Of a stretch of 64,000 nucleotides of DNA, positions 46,213 to 57,718 are shown one piece after another (the first letter of the stretch is position 1; each line of letters opens with the position of its first letter). The translations under genes were made by a program, and so were the position numbers. The DNA is from Prunus persica (lineage: Eukaryota; Streptophyta; Magnoliopsida; Rosales; Rosaceae): positions 12,786,392 to 12,850,391 of the forward strand of contig NC_034010.1 of the NCBI RefSeq assembly GCF_000346465.2, read 5' to 3'. A model generated the notes under the pieces. That model worked only from the letters and a program-made list of their open reading frames with translations, did not search any database and was not told the origin of the DNA.

Positions 46213-48450
46213 ATGAGTTATACTCAACACGTGCTCAAGGAATCCATTCCTCCTATTTTCCAATCAACTGAAGCCTTTCAAACAACCATCGTTGGAAGCA
46301 AGCGCACGATGAGCAAAACCGCCTCGATGGCTCAGTCCGTGACGGCCCAAAGCTACTCCTCCCACGATCCCGCGATCGACATGGCGGCTCCACCGCTTCC
46401 TGCCACCATGAACCCACAACAAACCCTAGCTGCCGCACCACAACAGCCACCCCGTGTGACTGGAACCACCACATCGGCCTCTGCAGTCGTCGTACCATAT
46501 CAAGGCCATGTGGCCGGATCTAGCCACCTTCATAGCACCGTTGTCGAGCATGGTGGAACCTCCTATCAAGGTGGGCTTACTACCACTGCCGACTTTGGCC
46601 CAATCTTGGTGCAACTTCAAGCATTCCCTCCATTGCCTCCATGCTCGACGCACGCTTCCGCATACACATCTAATGAAACCCTAGCCCGTGTGCAATTGGG
46701 CTCCATACACTTCTCTCCTCCCGATCCACGAAGCCAGTAGACCTTAATCTGAGAGTTGACTAGCTAACTCAGAGAATGGACGACCAAAATAATTTGATGA
46801 GGCAGCTCCTCAACCAAATAAACTTGGCTCAAAACCTTGGCCTTGGACAACAGGGCGAAGAGAGAAGGATGGATGAACGCTCCGATGGGCAGTTCAATGG
46901 GAACCAAGCAGGTCGAGCAGGAGTAAGCAGACAAGGAGATGCACAACAACGTGATTAGCTTGCCGACATGTCGCAAGCATCAGCAAGCCACATTCAGAGC
47001 AGACGAAGTCTCCCGTCCATATTGAATTTAAGGACCAACGTGCGTCGTAGGTTGGGCCCACAACTTGGCATTCACGCCGGGCTGGGCCATCAAGAAAATG
47101 TTCATGAAAGGCTAGGCTCCTAGGGAGGTCAAGTTGACAATCGCCGCAATGAGGATCGTGAAGAGAGGCACTTTGCTGCCCGCTCGCAGAGAAATATTCA
47201 CGAAAGGGTAGGCCCCTAGGGAGGTCAACCTGGTAACCCTCACAATGAGGACCATGAAGAAAGGCACTCCACTACCCACTCTTGGAGAACCAATTGTCGT
47301 CGCTAAGCTACAAAAAATCCCTTGCAAGCGCAGTCCACCAACACGCCGCCTAGGCAGCGCAACTGAGAAGGTTGACCCTCACGAACCAATGAGGAAGTCA
47401 ATCAGCAACACCCAAATCGTGAAGGCCATCAACGTGATCAACCAGCCATTTGTGCAAAAAACGTTGAGAAGCTTGTGAATAACCGACTGCGAGACTTAAA
47501 GATTGGAGGAAATTTCGAAGATGCACTACGTGTTGAGGTAGACCGAGCAAACTCCTCACCTTTAACCGCTGAAATCAAGCAGGCTGCTCCCCCGAAACGA
47601 TTCTCAACGCCCTCTTTCACATGCTTCAAAGGGGATTCCGATCTCGAAAGTCATCTGAAGCATTTCAAGAGCCTTATGATCCTCTACAAAGCCGAAGACG
47701 CGCTAATGTGCAAAGTGTTTGCGATGACTTTGAAGGGAGCAGCTCAGGATTGGTTCCATACCCTGCCATCCGGGTCGATCAGCAGCTTCAAGGAGCTTGC
47801 TTATGTCTTCACCAAAGAGTATACTTCTTACCGGACGATCAAGAAGAACCCTGACCACTTGTACAACCTGGGCAAGAAGCCCAACGAATCCATTTGAGAT
47901 TACATCAAGAGATTCAAGGCAGAAAAGGCCAACATCGTGGGGTGCGATGATCGAATCCCATCCTCTGCATTCAAGAAAGGTCTTCCCGCTAAACACGACT
48001 TATATCGCGAGCTGACTATCACTCCCAGCCAGACTCTGGCAGAGGTCTTCGCGACCGCGGAATGCTATGGGCTTTGGGATGACGATCGAATCGCCGCAAA
48101 GAAGTCTACCGAGCAGGAAGATCGGCCGACCAAGCTGGCAGATCAAAGAAGCGACAGGCTTGGCAACAGGGACAAAGATAAATGCAGGTCACGCCCATAA
48201 GGAGATGCTACGACAAAAGAGAACTACACCAAGTTCTCCATCTGTATACATCAAATTTTAGCCCAAGTGAAGGACAAACCTTGGGTAAAAAGACCGCCAC
48301 CCTTGAAAGGAGATCCAAACAAGAGGGATACCAAAAAATATTGTGCTTTCCATGCGACACATGTGCATAATACGAACAATTGCTTTGCTTGGAAAGCACA
48401 CCTCGAAGAACTCGTGAGAGAAGGTCACTGCATGGAGTTCATCGCGTAGC
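46213..48450 (+). pseudogene. gag region of the Tat-like element
   Basis: An N-terminal Ala/Pro/Gln-rich frame runs 46213-46740 (MSYTQHVLKESIPPIF) and then breaks. The gag core lies at 47475-47897 (FSTPSFTCFKGDSDLESHLK, KGAAQDWFHTLPSGSISSFK) with a TGA after KPNESI. It continues in frame (DYIKRFKAEKANIVG) to about 48200. A zinc-knuckle-like stretch (KYCAFHATHVHNTNNCFAWK) is at 48267-48449. Gag packages element RNA; this copy cannot make it intact. Confidence 0.8.
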
Positions 48451-48649
48451 AGGCCATCCAGCAGATAGAGGAACGCGATACCACCAAAGAGCCACCCCAT
48501 AAGGTCATAAGGATTAACACAATCATAGCCGACTCCAAGGAGTTCAGACTGACCAACAAAGAAAAGAAGAGAAAGATTAAGCAGGCCACCATGATCTCCC
48601 AAGTCTCTACAAATCTCCCACTGGCAGAAGACGATCCCATGATCGACTT

Positions 48650-49150
48650 CCAAAAGAAAGATTTAATCGGCCTTGATTTACCACACATCGACGCCCTTGT
48701 CATCAGCATTCAAATTGCTCAGGCTATGGTCGACTGAATCCATGCAGACGAGGGCAGTGCAGCCAACATCCTACAATTAGTGGTCATCCAACAGATGAGC
48801 TTAGAGACAAAAATCAATAAGTCAGCCAAGTCACTGACTGGCTTCAATGGCGCAACAACAGTTACTGTGGGCGCGATAGATCTCGACGTCTACTCTCCAC
48901 CAGTAATCAGCTCGCAAACGTTCATGGTCATTGATCAAGTCTCACCCTATAATGGCATTCTGGATAGACCATGGATTGGTAAGATCAGCGCCATCACCTC
49001 TGCCATACATCAGAAGATCCGCTACCTAATTCCTAGTGGCAGTATCGGCCAGGTCAATAGCGATCAGGCAATGGTGAGGAAATGCTCAGCTCAAGGACTG
49101 AAGAAAGGTAATCAAACACAGTTCCTCCCAGTGATTAGGCAGATATAAAG
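48650..49150 (+). pseudogene. Aspartic protease region of the Tat-like element
   Basis: The peptide from 48660 onward, with IDALVISIQIAQAMV, SLTGFNGATTVTVGAIDLDV and QVSPYNGILDRPWIGKISAI, is the usual protease domain of plant Tat elements. The active-site region reads HADEGSAANIL, where D-x-G-S-S-A would be expected. A stop lies just before it, near 48738. The enzyme is probably dead. Confidence 0.7.
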
Positions 49151-49315
49151 GGAGTAGAACAAGCAGAGGAGAAAACAGATCTCGTTCCTGACGGCCGAGC
49201 AAACCAGAAAGGAAAGGGAATAACTACTCCCCCATAGCAATCAAAGAATTAGGACCAAGTTGAGGGAATCCGTCCGGAGGTCTCTCTTGAAGAAGGATGG
49301 AAGCCCGAGGAGGAC

Positions 49316-51300
49316 GTGGAGCTAGTACCCCTTGATCCTGACAAGCTAGAGAGAATAGCGCGGCTCGGCTCGTGCCTTAGCCTGAAGGAAAAGGCAGAGC
49401 TTGCAGCCTTCCTCCAGAACAACAAAGACGTATTTGCATGGTCACCATCTGACATGCCTGGCATTGATCCCCAGATCATCTGCCATCGCCTACACGTCAA
49501 CCCAGCTATCAAACCTGTAGTGCAAAAAAGACACAACTTCGCCCCCGAGATTGACAAGCTTCTAGCTATTGATTTCATTGAAGCTGAGATCGACAAGCTT
49601 CTAGCTATTGATTTCATTGAAGATGTCTCCTACGCAGAATGGCTGGCGAACGTTGTTCTAGTAGCAAAGAAAGATAAAGGCCTGTGTAAAGTGTGCGTCG
49701 ACTACACCGACCTAAAAAAGGCATGCCCTAAAGACAACTTTCCACTACCAAGAATTGATCAGCTTGTCGATTCAACTTCCGGCAATCAACTGCTAAGCTT
49801 CATGGACGCCTACTCTGGCTACAACTAAATCATGATGCATGAAGACGACAGGGCAAAGACCTCATTCATCATCGAAAGAGGTACATACTGCTACAAAGTC
49901 ATGCTCTTTGAGCTGAAGAACACTGGAGCAACCTACCAAAGGCTAGTGAACAAAATTTTTGAGGAGCAAATCGGCAAGACTATGGAGGTCTACATAGACG
50001 ACATGTTAGTCAAAGCTCCGGAGTGAGCAGACCACATCAAGAACCTTGCCAAGGCATTCAGCCTACTTCGAAAATACAACATGAAGTTGAACCCGAGCAA
50101 ATGCACGTTTGGAGTCTCGTCCGGCCGATTCCTGGGATAATTAGTCACCCATAGGGGAATTGAGGCACATCCAAATCAAATCAAGGCTATACTCAACATG
50201 AAGTCACCTGCCACAAAAATGAGATACAAAGTCTAACGGGTAGAGTGGTAGCTCTTAACCGATTCCTCTCAAGATCTACCGACAAGTGCAGGCCATTTTT
50301 CAAAGCCTTGAAGAAAGGATACAAAGATAAGTGGGATGACGAGTGTGAAGTAGCTTTTCAAAACTTGAAAGCCTACCTCACTTCACCTCCCTTACTCTCA
50401 AAATCAATACCAGGCGAAGACTTGTACATCTACCTGGCGGTGTCTGACTCAGCTGTCAGCTCAGCTCTCATCCAAGAAGAGTTGTGGGAACAACATCCGA
50501 TATTCTACACTTCAAAAAAGCCCTCCTCGATGCAGAGACTCGCTATCCGAAAATGGAGAAGCTCATTTTTACGCTTGTGGTTTCTGGGAGAAAACTAAGG
50601 CCCTACTATCAAGCACACTGGATAATTGTCATGATAGAATTTTCTTTGAGATCGATCCTCCACAGCCCCAACGCTTCTCAGCGACTTATGAAATGGGCTA
50701 TCGAACTCAGTCAATACGACCTCCTCTACCGGCTGAAGATTGCTACAAAAGCCCAAGCTTTAGCAGATTTTATTGTAGAGTTTACTCCGACAGCCGAAGA
50801 AGAGAAGACGGTCACGAAAAGCATGGAAAAAGCAGAAGACACCTCCCCCACCGATTCGAACCTACCTGACGACATGTGGCAGTTGCATGTAGACGAAGCA
50901 TCAAATCACAAAGGAGCGGGGGCAGGCGTCGTCATAATCACCCCAGACATAACTTTGTTGGAGCAAGATATCACACTAGGCTTTTCTACTTCAAACAACG
51001 AGGCAGAATATGAGCCATTGCTTGCAGGATTGAGCCTAGTAAAAGAACTGTCGATCAAGAGATTGGCCATCTACTCAAACTCCCAGCTAATCACGAATCA
51101 AGCCTCAGGCGAGTACATGGCAAAAACATCCAAGAATGGTCCAATACCTCGACAAAGTCCAGGGACTTTTGAAATAATTCCATACTTTCACCATCCAACA
51201 AGTTCCACGGGCAGAGAACACTCATGCAGAAGCATTGGCAAGCCTAGGATTAGCACTGGACACCCTGTTCAAACGCTCCATCCCGGTTGAACACCTTGAC
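49316..51300 (+). pseudogene. Reverse transcriptase and RNase H of the Tat-like element
   Basis: RT starts at the VFAWSPSDMPGIDP landmark (49430) and shows KVCVDYTDLKKACPKDNFPL, MDAYSGYN and the catalytic box VYIDDMLVK at about 50000. A 39 bp tandem duplication (49547-49585 and 49586-49624) repeats EIDKLLAIDFIE in frame. Stops follow SGYN (49826) and KAPE (50024), plus others to 50240. RNase H of the retroviral connection type (LYIYLAVSDSAVSSALIQEE) is at 50420. A second RNase H-like domain (VDEASNHKGAGAG, LGFSTSNNEAEYEPLLAGL) is at 50880-51125. Confidence 0.88.
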
Positions 51301-51387
51301 CGATCAAGCATCGAAGAAATAGAGCCAATCAACTCAATGTAGATAGATGAAGACCCCAGCTGGCAAGACCCTATCATCGACAACTTT

Positions 51388-52555
51388 GTGAATGGAAATC
51401 TGCGAACGGATAAGTCCGAAGCTAGGAAGGTCCAGCAGAAAGCCGCGAGATATTACATGCAAGGCGACAAGCTCATTCGCAGATCATACTCCGGCCCTTA
51501 TCTCACTTGCTTAAAATACCCTCAAACACTTGAGGTCCTCTGCAAAATTCACGACGGTGAGTGTGGCAACCACTCTAGAGGCAGGTCACTCGCCCAGAAG
51601 GCTCTAAACGTAGGCTACTTCTGGCCTACTATGCACCATGACTCCACTGAATATGTCAAAAGATGTGATCACTGCCAACGGTACAAACCGGTTCTTAACC
51701 TGCCTGCTGAAACTTACCATCTGCAGAACAATCCGTGGCCTTTCATGCAATGGGCAATCGACTTAGTAGGGCCCATGTCAACGACACCTGCCAAGAAAGA
51801 AATGATGATTGTCGCCACTGATTACTTTACTATATGGATCAAGGCCGAAGCTCTATCCTCTACTAAAGAAGCCGATGTGGAACGATTTATTTGGAGAAAC
51901 ATTATATGCCAGTTTGGCTGCCCACAATTACTAGTTACCGACAATGGCTCACAATTAATCGGCAAGCAGATCACCGCCTTTTTCAAAAAGTATGGTATCA
52001 AGAAGCATCTATCTATCCCGAGATATCTTCAGGGCAACGGCCAGGCCGAGGCATCCAATAAAATAATATTGGATTGTCTAAAGAAGAGATTAGAAGGCGT
52101 CGAAGGAAAATGGGTAGATGAGCTCCCTGGAGTACTATGAGCTTATCGCACCACCAAGCGAAGATCAACTTGTGAAACCCCGTTTTCCCTCGCCTATGGA
52201 ACTGAAGTGATCATTCCTCCTCACGTCATTGTCCCCTCTATAGGCATTGAAGTGGGCAGCATTGAGCAAAACTCCAAGCAGATGAGGCTCAACCTTGACT
52301 TACTTGAAGGTGAGCTTGAAAAAACCATTGTTCGAGTCACCTTATATCAACAGCGGTTCTTACTACGACAAAAGAGCCAAGTTCAGACGATTTCAACCAT
52401 GCGACCTTGTGCTAAGAAAAGCCTTCATCACTGCACAAAGACAAGGGTCTAAAAAGATGAAACCCAATTGGGAAGGCCCTTGCGTAATCAGCCAGTTCGG
52501 GGGTAGAGGAAGCTATATGCTTGACACCATGGAAGGGAAGGAGATTCCACGATAA
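51388..52555 (+). pseudogene. Integrase of the Tat-like element
   Basis: The HHCC zinc region reads HDGECGNHSRGRS and KRCDHCQRYK. The DDE core reads WAIDLVGPM, VTDNGSQLIG and NGQAEASNK, so all three acidic residues are present. The first frame stops at 52138. The remainder (AYRTTKRRSTCETPFSLAYG-like, then MKPNWEGPCVISQFGGRGSY) needs a frame change and ends at about 52553. Integrase inserts the cDNA; this copy is nearly but not fully open. Confidence 0.88.
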
Positions 52556-52699
52556 TGGAATGCCTGCCACCTCCAAAGATATTATCTATGAAACTTTTCC
52601 CTACCTGCTCAATCCCCAACAGATGACTGAGCACTACATATTTCTGAAGAAGAGAAGCAACTACTGCAAATTCCAAAATATGCCACAACAAAAGATGGT

Positions 52700-53290
52700 T
52701 GCCTATGCAGCGTCCTTCGGGAGACACAGCTTGCAAAGAAGCGTCCTAAGGGAAACACAGGGTGGGCCAAGAATTCCCTAAGGGAAGTATCCAGATTCCT
52801 ATCCATTTCCTAAGGAGAGCAGGATATTCATACAATTGCCCATAAAAGGCGTCCTAAGGGAGACGCAGGGCGACGACTAGAAGCGTCCTTCGGGAGACAT
52901 AGCCCGCAAAGCAGCATCCTAAGGTAGACGCAAGGTGCACCAGGAATTTCTTAAAAGGAGGTCACCATACTTCCTGCGGAAAATATCCAGGTTCCTATAC
53001 GTTTCCTAAGAGGGGCAGGATAGTCAAACAGTTGCCCATAAAAAGCGTCCTAAGGGATACGCAGGGCAATGACCAGAAGCGTCCTTCGGGACACGCAGCC
53101 AGCAAAGCAGCATCCAAAAAGAGCCGCAGGGTGCGCCAGGAATTTCCTAAGAGAAGTATCCAGGTTCCTATCCATTTCCTAAGGGGGCAGGATAGTCATG
53201 CAATTGTCCATAAGCAGCGTCCTAAGGGAGACGTAGGGCAACGACCAGCAGCGTTCTAAGCGTTCTCCAAAAAATGCAGAATACACTCGG
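52700..53290 (+). repeat. Tandem repeat region after integrase
   Basis: GCGTCCTAAGGGAGACGCAG-type and GCGTCCTTCGGGAGACACAG-type words alternate, with larger units recurring at about 52851, 53046 and 53218 (roughly 170-195 bp). Each larger unit includes ATTTCCTAAG...GGCAGGATAGTCA. Non-coding. Such arrays are common between pol and 3' LTR in Tat elements. Confidence 0.8.
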
Positions 53291-53533
53291 AGTCCCTTAA
53301 GGGGAACCCTGGCTTTTGTTCAAATCCTAAGGGAAAGGCACAACTAAGACACTAGCCAGTTACACAAGCAGTTCACAAAACAACATGCAATTGAAGTTGA
53401 AAAAATAACTGAAATTTCCATAGTAAAGTGACCAGCTGGCCAAGTTCAACAAAAAGAAGATGGTCAAGCAAGATCAATTATTCTGAACAAATAGCAGACT
53501 ATAAAAGCTAAAAAGAAATAAAGGAGTCGTCAT

Positions 53534-54540
53534 CTACTTTGAGACGCCAGTAGGAGATCCCTGATCTGCATAATCTTCAGCATTCGCCTTATCAGCCACA
53601 CTCTCAGCAGCTCCACCTGCCTGATCCGCCACGTCTGCCACCACTTTTTTTTTTTGAAGGAGATGAAATGTTGCTTCCCTTTGTTTTTCCAAGGAAAGAC
53701 TTGAGAAAGTACCAAGATCGTCAGCCTGATGGATTTGATCAACCAGCTCAGCACAAGTGGATGGACTTGACAAAAAGTTCATCTTGAGCAGATCAGACAT
53801 GCTTGCATCCTCTGTAGGGGTGGACTTGTCCACCTTGGGATCAACTGCTGACATTGCAGAAGAGCTCGCTCGGGCAAATGACTCTCTTGCTTTCCTAGCC
53901 TCTGCCAACCTCACTTCCAAAGGAATTGGCGATGACGAATCCACTCCACGCTTGACTGCTCGTGACTCAGCAGCTGAAACATGATGGATGGATGGATGAG
54001 CAGACCGCCCAGATCGACTTCCACTTTTCAACTGATGCAGATTACCCGAACTTCGAAGACGAGCATCTGCACCTCTTTGCTTCTCAACGGGTGAGCTAGA
54101 CCGTGCACGAACTATTTCACGGAGCAGATCATCTCCAAACTCATCAGCAAGAGGCCTAAAGGATGTCCCTAATGTTGCGCATACCACCAATCTTTTTGTT
54201 ATCTGCACCAACAAGATGTTTGACCCTGGTAGATGACGCGGGAATAGCTCCTACTTGGGTCTTCTCAGTAGAAGGGAGCTTTAGTTTCTTACTCAATGAA
54301 GACGCATTCCTCGCCCGTGAAGAAGTAGCTTGAGTTCTCGAAGACTTGACACCAGCCTTCCTCTTTGAGGGCGGTTTAGCAGAGCACTCCACTTGTGTAG
54401 CAGGCAGATCATCAGGATTCGGACCATCCTGCTTCTCTCTCTCGACATCCTTAGCAGGGGCAGTCTACCAACTTCCTCCTGATCGTCGCTCAGCAGCCAC
54501 CAGTGGCCACCGCAGCTCCAATCGTCTTTGGCCGCCAATC
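53534..54540 (-). pseudogene. Antisense open region between integrase and 3' LTR of the Tat-like element
   Basis: On the strand opposite gag-pol, 53534-54214 is a 226-codon open frame. Its peptide includes FRPLADEFGDDLLREIVRAR, IPLEVRLAEARKARESFARA and a Ser/Ala-rich body. A second frame upstream (54392-54156) encodes a Lys/Arg/Ser-rich peptide with PPSKRKAG and ASSLSKKLKLP, which looks like a nuclear-localisation-type segment. The two probably belonged to one longer protein split by a frameshift near 54200. Antisense ORFs at this position are known in some Tat-lineage elements; their function is unclear. I recognise no domain. Confidence 0.6.
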
Positions 54541-54967
54541 ACGACGACAACCAGCTTGGTCCCACCCAGCTGGTCCTCGCCGCAAAAAAGGGAAGATGAA
54601 GAAAAAATTTACGTGCTTGACTTACTTCGGGATGCACGGCAACTCCTCTCTTCGACAAGCAGTACAAAATTCTCCAAGATCTTTCTCAAGCTAGAAAGTA
54701 GATAAGTTAAGTTTGCAATGTGAGTAAGAGTGAAGAGAAACCCTGTATTTATACAAGTTGGACAACCCGGGTCGAGGAGGAATCACAAGCTCATTCCTAC
54801 TGGGAATCCAACTCCAACAACTGTCAGAAGCCTACACCAATCGGGAATCCGATTTGCAAAAGGAGTCCAACTCACAGAATAAAGCCCAAACACAGTTGGA
54901 GAGCCCGAAAAAAATAATTTCATCTCCTACATGCCACACAAGTGCCATGCAGAAGCTGGGGGGCATT
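54541..54967 (+). other. 3' tail and polypurine tract of the Tat-like element
   Basis: Non-coding. AGAAGCTGGGGGGCATT at 54951-54967, directly before the LTR start TGTGGGACC, is a good polypurine tract for plus-strand priming. Confidence 0.65.
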
Positions 54968-55567
54968 TGTGGGACCAAATATTTCCGTCTCCAATCACAG
55001 CACGCCATGTGAAAAAGAAGATTATCTCTTAAATTAATTAATTGAATCAATTTATCCTAATAAAGAGAAGATAATATCATTAAATCAGATATTATCTTCA
55101 ATAAAGAGATATAATCAAGTCCGACTCGATCCCTACGAATTTGGATAGAGAATAAACTCGTCATATTCTCTACGAAACCCTAGCTCCGAGGCTCCTATAA
55201 ATAGACGACCTCATTCATCATTCAAGGTACATCTATACCTACTCCTAATAGCCCAGAAAAATACCGAAGCTCTCTCTCCCTCTCCACTCTCCACTTTCCA
55301 TATTTTCTCCACACAGCTCCAGTCACCACACACGGCTCCGGCCGCCCAATTCACACCATACATAAACTCCTTACCCTTCGCTTAGCTATTGTTTTCCTAC
55401 AAACACTTGAACTAACTTAGGCATCAGAGGGCCTTTGGCCAACACCCCCCGGGTGTGGTCTATTTACTCCAATCTTTTTTACAGGAATCGAGGAAGAGAG
55501 AGAAGGAAGATCGAAGGTGGAAGTATCTAGAAGCGAATATTCTCTTGCGAGATTATTTGCACAAACA
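54968..55567 (+). repeat. 3' LTR of the Tat-like element
   Basis: Opens TGTGGGACCAAATATTTCCG and closes TTGCGAGATTATTTGCACAAACA. CTATAAATAGACGACC at 55194 is the TATA region. About 600 bp, versus about 660 bp for the 5' copy. Confidence 0.9.
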
Positions 55568-55649
55568 GATATTGAACTTCAAATTTTTATTATAGGATGC
55601 CAAACACATACAAGATTCAAAGAAGTGACAACATCATACTAAAGTTATA

Positions 55650-56640
55650 CAATATCACGTATACATACCATCAAGAATTTATGTACATAGTTTGACGTTC
55701 CTATCAAATATTCCTCTTCCATAAGTAGAAATGAAAATCTCTATAAGAAGAGGAAATTGTATCCAAATAAATAAGGTGACTGGAACACTAGCAAGAAAAA
55801 TAATTGGAATAACAATCCATGATTGTTCATGAATCATATAATGAAAAAGCCAGATGAAAAGGCAACCATTATGGCAGGGATAGATATGAATAGGGAGGAA
55901 AGGCCTATTATCATCTTTGTTGGCAAGGATTTGAGGAAATCATTTTCTACATAACGTGATGTAAGGATTCTCAGAAACATCAACACTAAATTTGTGGAAG
56001 AAAAGAGTGATATAGCATCTGACACTATAAAAACCATAAAAACCTTTTTATTCAAGAATATGGGAATGCCTGTTTCTCCATTGTTTCCACCAGCAGGGAC
56101 TGTGAATGCTGAAGCAAACATAGTGGTAATAATGAGAGCACCTACAAGGCGGCCCTGAGCATGTGCAAGTGGTGCCACCCCACAGGGCCCCGAAATTTTT
56201 TGACATGTATATTATATAGATTAATATTACAAGTATTATATATATTTAAGCGTGTAGAAAAATAACACAACTGTGTATTTGGTTTTGTTGGTCTTTATTG
56301 CCTCAATGATATCATAAAATAAAATAAAAATTATTGTCTTCTTCCTCTTCTTTTTTCTCAAATTGAAACATTAGAACTTTTATAAATTTAATTTATGATA
56401 TCATTGTATGCTAATTAATGATGAATTTTAATTGTTAAAAAAGTTGTTTTAAGGTATCAAGTCATGGCAAATTTTCTATTTTCTTTAGTATTTTCATATT
56501 ATATTATGTGAGGTCCCCGTTTAAGTTCGCACAGGGCCTTCAAAATATCAAGACCAACCCTGCTACATCTATACAAGAAGTTGCAGTTTCTTTCATCCAT
56601 CTTTCCCCTTCCTTCACCAATTCCTTGTGGTTCTTGGTAA
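55650..56640 (-). pseudogene. PGG-domain (ITN1/ACD6-like) pseudogene, copy 2
   Basis: Minus strand. KNHKELVKEGERWMKETATS lies at 56640-56580 and is interrupted by a ~415 bp insertion. The PGG domain continues below it: GALIITTMFASAFTVPAGGN, IFLNKKVFMVFIVSDAISLF, LTSRYVENDFLKSLPTKM and SSLFISIPAIMVAFSSGFF. A small insertion shifts the frame near 55830. The true C-terminus is still readable in the next frame (HEQSWIVIPIIFLASVP, LLIEIFISTYGRGIFDRN, about 55690-55820). It is closely related to copy 1, 14 kb away on the same strand, but retains the C-terminus that copy 1 lost. Confidence 0.85.
56148..56562. mobile_element. Small hAT-like insertion in PGG copy 2
   Basis: Compared with the uninterrupted copy 1 (CACCTACAACTGTACAAG at 41936-41953), copy 2 has CCTACAA, then an insertion, then CTACATC followed by TATACAAG. 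That leaves an imperfect ~8 bp duplication as hAT elements make. The insertion opens GGCGGCCCTGAGC with a CACAGGGCCCC word inside, and ends CACAGGGCC...GACCAACCCTG. No protein is encoded, so it would be non-autonomous. Confidence 0.65.
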
Positions 56641-57114
56641 GCAAGAACTTATGAAGGCTATTATGAGAGGAAACTCTTCAAATAGTAACATTGGCTTTAC
56701 AAGATTCTTCAAATTCCATGACTGCATCTTGAAATAAAAAATACAGCCAGGCAAGCGCGAGATGTTGAGGGTAGGGACCACTCTTTGGTGGGCAGGGGAT
56801 AGAAAAACAAAAGGTCAGATGGGTGAATGACAAAATCAAAGATGTCAAACAACCTTTTAAATGGAGACTGCAATTGACCAAAAAAAAAATGGAGATTGCA
56901 GAAAATTTAAGGGGGAGGATGGGGGAGAAATATGGGTGGAAGGAAGACAATGAATGGAACTATGTATCCCTCATTTATTTTTTAATTTTTGCGGATTAAA
57001 ATAGTTAAAAGATTGTTTTGGTAAAGTAAGGAGTATGACAAGGGTTTAAATTACAAGCTATTAGTGCCATTAGATTAATCCAATGCTTTTTATTAAAGAG
57101 TTGTTCATAGGTCC
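56641..57114. other. Unassigned spacer
   Basis: No gene or confident element. CAAAAAAAAAATGGAGATTGC-like runs near 56877-56900 are low complexity. Confidence 0.4.
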
Positions 57115-57565
57115 TATTTTTAGGTCCTTAAGCCATCTCCAGTCATAGGGCTAAATGTAGTCTAAGGCTAAAAATTTAGCCCTCCAAAATATTAATTTTT
57201 TAAAGAATAGTGCAGGGCTAAATTTTTCCATCTCCAGCTATACAGGGTTATATTTTATAGTCCTTCATATTTTATTATTTTGAAAAAAACTATGATACAA
57301 TACTCATACATTCTACAACTATATATTGTTTAATTTAATTATAATTTTTTTAAAACAACACTTGAAAACATTTAAAAAGGTGATCACTTGTAAATTATAA
57401 ATAAAATTAAATTAAAAAAAAGGATGGGTTTCAATGAAATAGTAACCGACTTATGTAAGTAGGCTTTATATAGTTAACCGACCTTGACAAAACATCCCAG
57501 CCACATGTTCAACCGACCTTGAAAATATGTTGAAGGTTGTGGGCTGGGGTTGATATTTTTTAACA
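57115..57565. repeat. Possible MITE with GGGCTAAAT/ATTTAGCCC words
   Basis: Opens TTAAGCCATCTCCAGTCATA and carries several AGGGCTAAAT / TTTAGCCCT words. Its right side has GGGCTGGGGTTGATATTTTT before TTAA. The ends are only weakly inverted. The GCCATCTCCAG lead is common in plant MITEs. Tentative. Confidence 0.4.
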
Positions 57566-57718
57566 CTAATCTTCTTAATTACGGAAAAAGCATCAGGCCT
57601 GCACGAAATTTGGATTGCGTGTAAAGACCTGGAAGTCTTCTTCCTCCAAGCCTCGAACTGACAAGCGTTTTCTGGTTTAGGACGTTCAGCTGTACCCTAC
57701 ACTACATCTAGGGGTGGT

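Larger units (their letters stand above)
45533..55567 (+). mobile_element. Tat-like Ty3/gypsy LTR retrotransposon, ~10 kb, decayed
   Basis: Two LTRs flank primer site, gag, protease, reverse transcriptase, RNase H and integrase in gypsy order. A 2.4 kb tail follows, with tandem repeats and an antisense open region. A second RNase H-like block after the reverse transcriptase (QLHVDEASNHKGAGAGVV) and the long tail point to the Tat lineage. The LTRs differ by many substitutions and a ~90 bp insertion in the 5' copy, so the insertion is old. A GATAT pentamer follows the 3' LTR and also occurs at 45520-45524, but the 5' LTR start is too altered to confirm a duplication. Confidence 0.9.
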
